From NCBI GenBank assembly GCA_029204225.1, contig CM055099.1:49340014-49404013 (forward strand): a stretch of DNA of 64,000 nucleotides, in the 5' to 3' direction. Each line of letters opens with the position of its first letter. Position 1 is the first letter of the stretch. The notes below the pieces were generated by a model. That model saw only the letters and a program-made list of their open reading frames with translations, was not told where the DNA came from and did not search any database. This document shows, piece by piece, positions 22,791-33,299 of this stretch. Origin of the DNA: Diphasiastrum complanatum (Eukaryota > Streptophyta > Lycopodiopsida > Lycopodiales > Lycopodiaceae). The position numbers and the translations under genes are program-made.

Positions 22791-23269
22791 AGATGTCAGA
22801 TGAGAGCAGAACAATAGCCAACGATGATCCTGTCAGCTATGAAGTTCCTGAAAGACAGTACTATGATCTACCAACTGTGACAAAGGGAGCAGAGGACAAA
22901 CACAAAAATGAACATTTTCGAGTCGCTTTGCATTTGAGTGACAAATCAGAAGACGAAAGATTCAAGAGACAGCCTTCTTCTACAGTACTTGTAAACCGAG
23001 ACGGTTCCAGACCTAGCAAAGCAGACAAAGACAAAGACATTGCAGTTCCAAGAGGATCTCCTAGAAGGTCAACAAGACAATGAAGAGCGCCAGCAAGATA
23101 TCTGCCAAATAGCTCTACTTCTACATCAAAAGAGTTCTGTGGATTCAGTGGTGAACCATAGACATTCGAGAAAGCAATTGAATGTCCAGAGAAGGACAAA
23201 GGGATCCAAGCCATGAATGAAGAGATGGAATCCATGAGGAGGAACCAGGTATGGACATTGCAGCCATTA

Positions 23270-24347
23270 CCAGATAAAGCGAAAGGCTGTAAAATACAAA
23301 TGGGTATACAAGCTAAAGTATGGACCAGATGGAGATGTTTCAAAGTATAAGGCAAGACTTGTAGCAAAGGGATTTTCTCAGAGATATGGTATTGACTATT
23401 CTGAGACCTTCTCTCCTATTGTGAAGAATGACATCTCAAAATATTTTGAGATTGTAGATCTGGGAGAAGCTAGGTGTTACCTTGGCTTGTAGATTGACAG
23501 ACATTATGAGGGAGGTAAATTGTACCTTCATCAGTCCAAATACACCCAGAAAATCCTTGCAAAGGAGCGAATACTCCAATGCTTCTAGGAACAGTACTGA
23601 CAAACAAAAATTGTTCGAGGATTGAAGAAGAGAGAGAATTGATGCAGCTCACACCATACAAAAAACTGATAGGATCGTTGATGTACCTTGCAGATAACAC
23701 ACGTCCTGACATTGCTTATGTAGTGTTCAACATGGCCAATTCTGCACGAATCCAGGCTCACGACACATTGGAAGATTGCAAAACGAATTTTGCAATATCT
23801 TCAATTAACAAAGGATTATGGTTTGTGTTATCGTCATGATGCAAGGTTCCAAATGCTTTCCTATAGTGATACTAGCTGGGCATCTCTCAAAGACGACTGT
23901 AAAAGTGTCTCAGGAGGATGCATCATCACATCAGGTGCAACAACTCTCTAGTTCAACAAGAAGCATACCATTGTAGCTCAATCATCCTACAAAGCAGAGC
24001 ACGTTGCAGCAACAAAGATGGCCAACGAAATAATTTGGTTCAAACAGTTCCTTGACGAACTGGGCAAAACGAGAAACGAACCTCTGGTTTTGCAGATGGA
24101 CAACACATTTGCAATACATCTGACGAAAGACCCTGTGTTTCACTCAAGGACGAAACACATTGCAATCAAGTACCACTTGATAAGGGATCTGATCGGGAAG
24201 AAAATACTGCAGACTACTTTCATTGGAACAAAAGACATGGTTGTTGACATTTTTACAAAGGCCCTAGACAAAGGTCTATTCGAGAGACAGAGGAGCAGTC
24301 TTGGAGTCATCAAGCTATCATGCTTTGAGAGGGAGCTGAAGAAATAA
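23270..24347 (+). pseudogene. Copia C reverse transcriptase (core deleted) and RNase H
   Basis: [20 protein letters not shown] and [14 protein letters not shown] begin the RT. At about 23430 the sequence jumps to [20 protein letters not shown], which normally lies over 100 residues downstream, so the catalytic YVDD block is absent. PYKKLIGSLMYLADNTRPDI and the RNase H end (MDNTFAIHLTKDPVFHSRTK; DIFTKALDKGLF) remain. The stop codon (24345-24347) lies inside the first bases of the 3' LTR. The element could not have reverse-transcribed itself. Confidence 0.85.
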
Positions 24348-25600
24348 AATGTTTCTAGTTCCAAAGCCTTGCTAGCTCTCCACTTTGATTTTGACAGAAA
24401 AGACACAAGAAATGAAATTGTTCGCGATACACGACATGAAATTGTTTTGCGACACAAAATCATTCTTGCTCCACGAACGACCAAGAAGATCTGCCAAGTA
24501 CCATGGGGTACAAATATTTGATCAGATATCATGACATCAGCAAAAGTACCTTAGATCATGGCTAATCTGCCACTCTTGTAATTCGCGATTAGTTGTAGAT
24601 GTTTAGTCTTTCTAATCTGTAAATTACACGAAGCGACACAAAAAAGTTCGCAAACTATATACTTTCTGTTTGATGCATACTACTGTAAGCAAGACAAGAA
24701 GTCAGAAGACGAAAAATACAGAATACATGTCCACCTGTGAGCGAGACAATTTTGCAGAAGATCTATAGATCCAGAAGTCTGCTAGTAAGTGAGACATTAT
24801 TTGTGAGAGAATTGTATTTCTCTCACACCAATGCACTGTGTAAATCTGTCGCACAATACTTGAAAAATCAGAAGATCAACAGAAAATATTGTAGCTGTTG
24901 TGCACATATTAATCTGTATGATTGCACAATCTTGAATGTATTTTTGTCTGCTACTATTCGTGTGTCTGATTCATTTGTCTATTCAATTCCGCACTTTGGT
25001 TTGATATTGTTGAATGTTATATTAATCTGTTAACGTAGATCAACAGTGTCTGTCTACACTCTGAAGGATTGTAGGAATGATATAGCCGGCAGTGACCAAC
25101 AATCATATCTGAATTTCTGCAAGAACTGATCTTGTTCACGAATCCTTTTGCTTCGTATTTCGCTTCGCGATCACTTGGCTATAAGCGTAAATCAATTTCA
25201 GAGCTCCCTTAAGTTTCGTTTCGCTTCGCTTCGTTTTGTCTTGTTTTTGTTTCGTTTCATCTCGTCTCGTTACAAAGTCTGACTGATCCTTTTCATGAAT
25301 GCTTGCGCTTTATTTTGTTTTGTGTCATTTCACGATCTTTATGCTTCCAGCATGAATCAATGTCAGAGCTCGTTTAAGTTTCGCTTCGCTTTGCTTCGTT
25401 TCGTTTCGTTTCGTTTTCGTCGAGATTTTGTCTCGTTTCATTTCGTTGTGTTACAGAGCCTGATTGATCCAGCACGAATTATTTTCGAACAAAAATGATT
25501 CGAGTTTCATGAACCTGTTCATGAATCGTTCGAGATTTTATCAGTTTGTCACCAGAGTTCTAGCTGAAATTTGCATTTTCTGAGTGCCTTTTTTGGGTCA
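24337..25600 (+). repeat. 3' LTR of Copia C
   Basis: 1264 bp, preceded by a purine tract gagagggagc (24327-24336) that fits the polypurine tract. It ends ggtca, followed by TSD acatt. Confidence 0.87.
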
Positions 25601-25716
25601 ACATTGGATGATGTACAATATTTGCTTTGACCAGTGCCTATTTCTATTAGAGTAAACATATTAAAACATTGCAATATCCTTGTAGACAACTTCTTTAGCA
25701 TCAATCTAGCTTGATT

Positions 25717-25797
25717 AGTTAACCAATGCCCATTACATTCTTGTGTGGACAGGCACTAGTTAACCAAGCCCATTACATTCTTGTGTGGACAGGTACT
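25717..25797. repeat. 41-bp tandem duplication
   Basis: Units 25717-25757 and 25758-25797 share agttaaccaa and cccattacattcttgtgtgg. They differ by a one-base gap plus a substitution (aggcact, aggtact). Confidence 0.9.
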
Positions 25798-26640
25798 AGT
25801 TCTTTTGCTACATTAAGCAATCCATGATGATGAACCACCTTAAATAGCAAAAACTATAATTGATCCATCAACACTTGTGATTATTAGTTGTTGATCCTAT
25901 ATAGCCACTCTATACAAGGTAGCTAACAATAAAAATCAACTTAGATGTATGTTTAAGCATTTTCCTATATATATATATTGTTCACCAACATATGATTCTT
26001 CAAATTTGGATAAAATTTCATCTTGTTTGGTGATTTAGCATCATTAATGACAATTCTTGAAATGTTTCTTTTGATGGATTTTGATAGCTAATTCAATTGA
26101 TATATGATAGATCCATGCAGTTATCTTGATTGAACATTAGGTGTAATAATTGCCGTATGGATGTCATGTATTGCATCATGAAACTATAATTACAAGTCTT
26201 AACTATCTCAATGCCCAAAATATAGTGTAAGGGTTCGAGATCTTGCATCTTAAATTCCTTACATAATGTTATTTTGGTCCCATCAATAAGATTGACATTG
26301 TTTCACTTTACGCATGCTAGAACTTGGAAATGCATGAATATATGATCATAAGCACTTAGATACGATTTGGTACTGTCCCTCTCTGTACAACAGCGTCAAC
26401 CCACAGTCATTCACACATGTGGATGCAAGATCAACAATAAAAATCACATTCTACACACTAGAAATCAAGATATCTTGAGAAATACACATGACATGGACAT
26501 AGAATCAAAAGAGAAAACACTGCATATAGCACAAGGATAGTTATATCACTATCAAAGAACTTAAATACAAATAAGGATCAAAATCACTTAAAGTGCAACA
26601 AAGTGATTGAAGGATTTTAGTCTAAAATGCCATGACCTTG
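25798..26640. other. No gene seen
   Basis: AT-rich DNA with no open frame above 60 codons and no recognised element. Confidence 0.4.
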
Positions 26641-26644
26641 GAGC

Positions 26645-26950
26645 CCGTTTTAGGTCATACAAGCACTTCTTGAGTAAGCAAATCTTGTCTGCACGTCCAA
26701 GCTTGATTTGAGAATAGCCTTTTGCACATAGACAAAGCCTTGAGCTTGTTTATTGACCCATCTTGATTGTATTTGGCTCCAAGGACCCATTTACAACATA
26801 TTGTCTTCTTCTTAAATGGAAGATCTACCAATTCCCATATGTGGTTTTTAATCAATGCATTAAACTCCAAAAGCATTGCCTTATGCCAATCTTTAAGTCC
26901 TAGTGCTTCTTGTACAATTGGAAGCTCATCAAAAGATGTAAAAAGTGTAT
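26645..26950 (-). pseudogene. Copia RT N-terminal fragment
   Basis: The minus strand reads DWHKAMLLEFNALIKNHIWE and then CKWVLGAKYNQDGSINKLKA, the start of a Copia RT (EWxxAMxxEYxALxxNxTW; CKWVFKxKxxxDGxxxKxKA). It ends after about 100 residues. No LTR is found nearby. It flanks the ParB/methyltransferase pseudogene on its 5' side. Confidence 0.75.
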
Positions 26951-28427
26951 GAGAAATGTTACCAATTTTAGCTTGCCTTCCTTTTCAAGGTATGTAAGCC
27001 TCAAACGCTCGGATTTGACATAAGCTGAAAGCAACTCCTCTGACAGACAGTAATTCGAAGTCTTATGGTCGTATTCAAAGAATAGACTATGAGGGTGACT
27101 TTGGTGAGTCAATCTTGATCGAAACCCGTGGAACAAATGACGGTGTTAGATTATTCTCGTTGGTGGAGGCTAACATGTGTTTGACAACTGCCCTTCCTGA
27201 AAAGTTGAAGATAATATTAAAAAACTCAAAAAAATTAATAAAAGATTTGCTGCCTTTTATTCAGCAATCTGTGCCAATTAGTGAAAACTTGTCCTCACCG
27301 AAAGGGCCTTCTCCAGAAAAGAAACATCCTCCTCCTCAGGCTACACAAGCTGTGGTCCAAGCGATTTCCCTAAGAAAACAAAAAGAGTCAAAGTCATGGC
27401 CAAGAGAAAGGTAAAAGATGATGACAAATCTTCTAGCAGCTTAGGTAGTGACGGTGGTTCTGAAAGCGAGGCCATACTTCCTGGTGGTTTGCTAAATATA
27501 GGTGTGATCAAAACTGATCAAAATAAAATCAGGGAGACTATTCAGAACGAAAAGCTGACCTCACGCAAGATCTTCACCTTGCCTATCGAAAAAGTTCATA
27601 GGTCTCCTATTGACCCCGATACAGGTAGGAGGACGATGGAAGTAAGAGCTCCTCACAAAGTGCATGTGACTAACTTGATGAAGAAATGAAGCTAAATCCC
27701 CATGCCACTGTTTTGCCTTTCATTGTGCTTGTTGATCCATACCAGTGTCCTTCAAAGGAGGTTTTCAATGTGAAAAGAACTGAATTGTATGATTATTATG
27801 TTATTGGTGGATCTCACTTAGCTGAGGCACAAAGACATCTGGTGGCTACTTATCCAACTACGAGTATTTTTTGATTTGTTGAATGTAAAATATTCTGTAA
27901 TATGACACTCGAAGAGGCAAAGTTACTTGCCTGGGATCACAATAATGATAACGATTACAGGGCCAGGATGTCATTTGTTGAAAAGATTAGGTTTTTTCAC
28001 CATGAGTATGTTGATTATCTAAAGTCTCACGAAAAATTTGATGGTGCATTGAGATGTCAATGTTTGTTAGAGGTTGAAGTAGTTATGAGTCCGAAAAGTC
28101 ACATGGCCTTCGAAAATATGATTCATGGTTTCAATTGGATTTTCGACAAGGACAAATGTGGGATATTCAGGACACAATTTTTGAAATGTGGGAGAATAAG
28201 GAGCTAAAGGGCTAGAAGGTCTCTAAAGGAAAAGCTGTTCTAACAGCTTTGTCAAAAGAGGCTACAAAAAAGCTTGACCTTCAGATTGAGGAGCTCGTAG
28301 ATGATATGAGGGGGCACTGGTGGAGATCTCTTCAGGGAATCAAGGATGAGACCATCATTGTCTCGGTACTTTCACGTGTTGTCTCAAGGGAGCTTAGTAT
28401 GGACGAGATGCACTTAGAGTTTTAAAA

Positions 28428-28719
28428 GTAAGCAATTTTCATACTCAGTCATTTATTGCTTTTTTACTATAATACCTGCTTTTCAGAGCATAGAGTGGTG
28501 GACCAACTCGATGTAGTGCATCGAGTTGGTTTACCAATTGGTCTACCTGCTTTTCAGAGCATAGAGTGCATCGAGTTGGTGTACTAATTGGTCTACAAAC
28601 ACACCAACTTGATGTACTGCATCGAGTAATTTGTTACACCATGTCGATGCTCGTCATTGAGTTTCTTTTGCTAACCTCTCACATTAATTATTGGTTTGTA
28701 TATCACGGTATTTCTACAG
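28428..28719 (+). other. Intron 1 of the ParB/methyltransferase relic
   Basis: Donor aa|gtaagc and acceptor tttctacag|c keep one reading frame (aa + c giving Asn before HKVFIRIQEV). The intron carries a duplicated segment built on ctgcttttcagagcatagag (from about 28475 and 28547) and a perfect hairpin at 28502-28530. Confidence 0.6.
28502..28530. repeat. 12-bp perfect inverted repeat in intron 1
   Basis: accaactcgatg and catcgagttggt are separated by tagtg. A related arrangement recurs at 28567-28627 with one changed arm. Confidence 0.85.
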
Positions 28720-28858
28720 CCACAAAGTGTTCATCCGAATTCAAGAGGTGATGATGAAACGCCTGAATTGTGCTAGCTGGAATGAGGTCAAACGAACTAT
28801 CCGACCACCAGCTCAACGAAACTTTGTCAGAATTCTTCTTGGCATTCTAGAATTATAA

Positions 28859-28949
28859 GTTATGAATCTAGAAATAATATATTTATCTTTTGTGTGAGCT
28901 CTTTATAATGTATGATTAAGTAGATACTTTTGCTGTTATGGTCTTACAG
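28859..28949 (+). other. Intron 2 of the ParB/methyltransferase relic
   Basis: Donor ataa|gttatg is weak; acceptor gtcttacag|cctaag is good. Joining is in phase and places a TAA (28856-28858) just before PKKEKAGDDLDCPPNF. Confidence 0.5.
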
Positions 28950-29768
28950 CCTAAGAAGGAAAAGGCAGGAGATGACCTGGATTGCCCTCCAAACTTTCTG
29001 TTGCATATACAGAGGGCTAAGGAAGAACGAATGAGGATTCAGTTAAAGGATTCCCTCCCGCCATTGTCCGAAGATTATAAAACCTTCACTTGTCTTTTGG
29101 ATCCGATGAGGACATTTACCTATCAGGTTGTTTGTTCTGATGTCTCGAAATTGCTGGAAGATGTCCCAAAGCATGAGTATGCTCTTGCCATTGCGGATAT
29201 TCCATATGGTTTCAGAATGCCTGGCTCTATTAATGACTTGAAACAATTTCCTTACCCTCAAATAATGAAGCTGGTAACCGATTTTGCTGCCTTGAAAACA
29301 TCTTCTTTATGGAGATGTGTGATTTTCCATAGTGTGGCTCAGTCGTGTCATCAGTCATTGCATCTCTGAAAGCTACATGTCATGTTATTGGGCACCTTGT
29401 ATGATATGTCATTTTAATTACAGATTGTGATAGTTTGTTTTAGTTAATGTTTGAAATTGTATGTCTGAATATTGAACATATGTAGCAACAAAACAAATCT
29501 TGAGCATGCACTGGGCTGCCGGCTAATCAGTTCTTTTGAAATGATGACCATGGGGTACTATGATGCCCATGAAAAAAAGAGGTTGTGGATTCATTGCAAT
29601 GAGCAATGTAGTAATGTGATTTCTTGTCCAGCTGTCACCCGAAAATTGAGACACTTAGAGGGTGATAGGTCCTTGGTTAACCCGTACCAAAAGCCTCAGA
29701 GATTAATCAATAAGTTGATTGATATGTTTTCAAATGAGGATGATTGGGGGACATGTTTTTAGGAACAG

Positions 29769-29880
29769 GTATGAAGATGTCTTTCTTTGCTTCAACTTAG
29801 TTTTTATAAATAATTATTAACTTTCGTATTTAAGTTTGTTTTTAAACAATTACTTATTCTTTATATACTTCCACATGTAG
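29769..29880 (+). other. Intron 4 of the ParB/methyltransferase relic
   Basis: Donor aacag|gtatga and acceptor cacatgtag|gtcc are both good consensus sites. The join lies inside the SAM-binding motif I (GTG). Intron 3 is less sure, about 29399-29485. Confidence 0.65.
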
Positions 29881-30230
29881 GTCCTACCACTTGTTGTGCC
29901 CTTAAAAAAAAACAGGAATTGCGTGGCGGTTGAAGTGGATGAAATCCAGACAACCTATATTGAGATGAGAGTGGCTGCTATTCGAGAACTTCCAGATGAA
30001 GATCAGGAAGTTGGGGTTCGAGCAGTCGACAATAGTGAGAGGTTCCAAAGTGCCTCATCCGAACCGGTCCCCCATTACTAAACGAAGAAGGGGAGCTAGT
30101 TGGGTTGAGAGATGATATCAATGAGCCCCCTCAAGATGTCACTGATAGGGCTACTGATGTCGTTGATGATGGGCAAGCCTCTCAATCAGCCGAGAAGGCC
30201 TTACCTGACATGTTACTAGATATTCCTTGA

Positions 30231-30884
30231 TACATCAGTTACTATATGTTGCTGGATATTGATTTGCAGACATAAATGTAATTGGCCAGAACCTTATGTT
30301 ATTGGAAAAAAAAAAATTGAAAATCAAAATTTTATTTCTGTGAGACTCACAATGATATATTTGAGATATTATGTTTCATGAGCTTATTCTTAGATTTATA
30401 CAAAGTTCCTTTTTACTTTTGCACTATTATTCTCCATTTTGATAAATTTATTTGTTATGAAATTTTTATGCTATCTAATACATCATTATAATGTTTTGAA
30501 AATAACTAGATGCCAATATTTAGATGACATTTAAAATATGAATAATTATTAGTGATTTATGAAAGTACTTATAACAAAATCTCAGTGAAGAGTTAATTAT
30601 CTATATGAATTTAAGGTCATTTTTTGTTTGTAATATTTTTTAAAACAATATTAAATTTTCAATGCTCATAATTGTGTAGTTTATTACTAATGTATTTTTT
30701 AGAATATGGTATGTGCATTTTGAAGATTTTAAAAAAGTAAAAAAACCTGCAATTAAAAAAATAATTTCACCCAAAAATGTGATTTTATTTTTTGTACCTT
30801 GATTTTTAAAGTTTTAAGGGAAGGAGAAACCTTTTCAATTGCCCACTCAATAGGAAATTGTGTTTACACCATCATTTGGTTGAT
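30231..30884. other. AT-rich 3' flank, no gene seen
   Basis: Very AT-rich, with A-runs at 30306 and 30745-30765. It may include the 3' UTR of the relic gene. No element recognised. Confidence 0.4.
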
Positions 30885-31770
30885 TCATTGCCAGAATCTC
30901 TCTCTACTCTCATGCTTCCTATTCCTTGACTTCGGGGTGAAGCTTCTAGAGATGTAATGGTTGCTTCTACTTGGTTGGGTGGTTTCTCCAACATTGTGTT
31001 CTCTATTATTTTGTCTTGTAAGTAGAATCTTGAGGAGGCGACTCTTACACATGCCCTGAATCATGTTCGTGAATAAGTAGCCAAGAACCTCTCTGTTAGA
31101 AACTCTATGTTCTACAGTCGCGGATGACTCTGCTTCATTGACTTCGTAGCATTCAAAATAATCTACATGTACATCTTTCTCTTCAGTCGATTCTGTGTAC
31201 AAGGAATCACCATTTGAAGTTAAACTTGTTTCAGATGTTGGTGTTTCACCTTTGTACTTACTTGTCTTCCAAAATATAACATGTGATTTATCGGTCTTGT
31301 CGGTTGGAAAGTGTAACTCCTTTCTCTTTCAGTGAACAATGACATTGGCTTGGTATAGCCAAGGCCTCCCGATAAGGATAATATAAGTTGGATCTCCCAT
31401 GGTCTTTATCACTAGAAAATTTATGATAAACATTTCGTTCTAAGTACTTTGAGTCTTTTGAGTTCACCGACAGGTCTAAGTACTTTGACTCAAATTTATG
31501 ATAAACATTTCATTCTAAGTACTTTGACTATTTTGAGTTCACCGACAGGTCTAAGTACTTTGTCTAAGTACGCCTTGTTAAGTTAGCCAACTTAATTTTT
31601 TTCTGAGTAGGTTGAATGTCGGTCAGCCGGAGTGTATGCGCTTTATCCTCAGTCATAATATTAACACTCGAACTTGAGTCAACTGGTACTTTTTTGATCA
31701 AACGACCTTCGATGGTGACATCAATCTCAAGAGCACCGAGATCGTGACAAGAATCCAGCAAGTTCACATG
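30885..31770 (-). pseudogene. Gypsy protease-region fragment (G1 family)
   Basis: The minus strand gives ALEIDVTIEGRLIKKVPVDS followed by SSSVNIMTEDKAHTL, then after breaks FIINFLVIKTMG and IGRPWLYQANVIVH. G1 has the same blocks in the same order (APEIDVTIAG...VDSSSSVNIKTED; MNFIVIKPLG...IGRPWLYQSNASVH) at 51770-52120. This is the retropepsin-like region of plant Gypsy polyproteins; the Asp-Ser/Thr-Gly motif reads Asp-Ser-Ser in both copies. The end near 30885 (MYTESTEEKDVHVDYFECYE) matches the G1 spacer DIEVQYLKCYENTDEEEFFD only loosely. Confidence 0.7.
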
Positions 31771-32085
31771 TACCTCTAGATTCTAAGGCTAGATCACAAT
31801 CTAGAATGCTATTAATCAAACTATGATTGCTTCCACACGTGTGGGAAAAGTACAAATGAAATGTATGTTTGAAAAAAGCTTCAAACTCGGGTTGGAGAGA
31901 GAGTAGCAATTCAAGCTAAATTGATAAATATCCAAATTGACAACAAGATAGCATCTATACTTGATTCACAATAAAAAACTATGAAAGATCCCACATACAT
32001 ATATAGGAGAGGTACTAGCTCGAGGTAGCACTAGCATGCAACCTTATTTCTCCACCCTAAATTGGTTTCCACCAAAATATTGACA
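31771..32085 (-). repeat. Copia LTR fragment
   Basis: On the minus strand it starts tgtcaatattttgg directly after a cut-off RT frame and contains a TATA-like cctatatatg (about 31998). It also has the palindromic word CACACGTGTG (31836-31845) seen in the LTRs of Copia A and B. The far end is not defined. Confidence 0.5.
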
Positions 32086-33092
32086 CTATCGCATGATGGA
32101 TATGATGCCTCTTATTGACACCATCTTTGCAATAGGTGCAAAGGTCTCTTCATAATCAAGTCCTTGAATTTGGGAAAATCCCCTTGCACATAGTCTTGTC
32201 TTAAACTTGTTGATTGTGCCATCTTGATTATATTTGACTCGAAAAACCCATTTGTGTCCAATAATGTGCTTGTTGGATGGAAGATCCACAAGCTCCCATG
32301 TGTTGTTTGTGATCAATGCATTATATTCTTGTTTCATTGCTTAGAACTACTCTTTTGAGTTGAGTGTGGACATCCCCTGATCCTTCATGTGATATAGAAT
32401 ATGAACAAGGCATGTACTTTCAAAAACTCTAAGGTGATCAACCTTAGGCTTGATGTTGAACAAGACTTCATATGGTGATTTTCCTTTAAGAGCATTGTGA
32501 GGTAATCTATTGCACAAATAGTTTGCAAAATTTATATCTTCTCCCCAAAACTCAATAGATAAAGAGGCTTCAAGTCGAATTGCTTTAGCACACTCACATA
32601 AGGATCAATATTTTCTTTTGGCATCCCCATTTTGTGAAGGGGAATAAGCACAAGAGAATTCTCTCTTGATCCCTTCTTGCTCACAAAAGTCATGGAATTT
32701 ATTGGAGATATATTCTCCACCTCCATCACATCTCAAAGATTTAACTTTGAAAGAAAATTCTTTTTCACTGCTTAAGCTTTGAAAACAAGAAAATAATCAT
32801 ACACCATAGCTTTCAAAGAAAGAAGATATAACCAAGTGTATTTTGTGAAATCATCAATAAAAGTAACAAAGCAAGTGGCACCTCCCTTGCTATTAGATGA
32901 TGCAAAATGAACATCCGAGTGTATTAACTCCAATGGATGTCTGGTCTTGATAGAAGACCTTGGAAATGGCTTCTTATGTGATTCTGTTATTGCACAAGCC
33001 TCACACGGCTTGATATCTTTGGAAAGTGATCTTGGTAAGCCAATGGATTTTGCATCCTTGACCATAGAAAGCATAGATTTGGATCCACACAT
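32086..33092 (-). pseudogene. Copia integrase and RT fragment
   Basis: Starting at 33092 minus: GSKSMLSMVKDAKSIGLPRS and CEACAITESHKKPFP (integrase zinc-binding region), LELIHSDVHFASS with the first catalytic Asp, then decayed core, and at 32337 minus EYNALITNNTWELVDLPSNK, CARGFSQIQGLDYEETFAPI of the RT. The RT stops at 32086, where LTR sequence begins, so RT core and RNase H are deleted. Closest relative in the window is Copia B. It lies head to head with the plus-strand gag/protease piece at 33300. Confidence 0.78.
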
Positions 33093-33299
33093 GGGAAGTA
33101 CAGTAGGGTACTGTTATTGTACAAACATCAACTTCATTTTATCATATATTTGATGTTTGATCAAGTTCTTATTGAGTTTGCATCTCTTTAATTAAGTAGA
33201 TGCTGATTTTTCTACATTGGCAATATTGTATGTTGTGTTGACTTTCTAACCAAAGATCAAGGGACACATTTTGGATCTTAGTGATCTGAAATTTTTCAC

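Larger units (their letters stand above)
18247..25600 (+). mobile_element. Copia element C, complete ends but defective
   Basis: The 7.35-kb element is bounded by long LTRs (18247-19488 and 24337-25600), both starting TGAAGAAA and ending TCA. The 5-bp TSD ACATT lies at 18242-18246 and 25601-25605. Order: LTR, PBS, gag, inserted LTR fragment, second partial gag, zinc knuckle, protease, integrase, truncated RT, RNase H, LTR. The order PR-INT-RT-RH is Copia. LTRs differ at several positions per 100 bp by eye (5 in the first 60), so the insertion is old. Many stops and a missing RT core make it non-autonomous. Confidence 0.9.
27016..30230 (+). pseudogene. ParB-like plus beta-class DNA amino-methyltransferase, multi-exon relic
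   Basis: This is a eukaryotic-style gene with at least four introns. The first part is acidic/basic with an SV40-like nuclear signal PKKTKRVKV (27369-27395). A ParB/Srx-like domain follows at about 27550-28170: LPFIVLVDP, YYVIGGSHLAEAQRHL (compare YxxIxGxRRxxA of ParB) and MTLEEAKLLAWDHNNDND. After a middle region come methyltransferase pieces in beta-class order: motif IV-like ADIPYG (29193-29210), KTNLEHALGCRLISSFEMM (about 29490), NPYQKPQRLINKLIDMFSNE (about 29679), motif I-like DMFLGTG across an exon junction (29744-29768 to 29881), and motif II VAVEVDE (29923-29943). An acidic tail ends at a TGA at 30228-30230. At least four in-frame stops (27872, 28213, 28424, 28856) and several one-base shifts break it. 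Enzymes of this class methylate N6-adenine or N4-cytosine in bacteria; the plant role is unknown. The true start is not seen. Confidence 0.72.

Noticed and set aside
22861-23367. 168-codon minus-strand frame inside Copia C
   Set aside because: It is antisense to the integrase/RT linker and has no domain.
28473-28630. CRISPR-like spacing of short repeats
   Set aside because: Only two or three irregular copies in a plant intron; no regular spacers.
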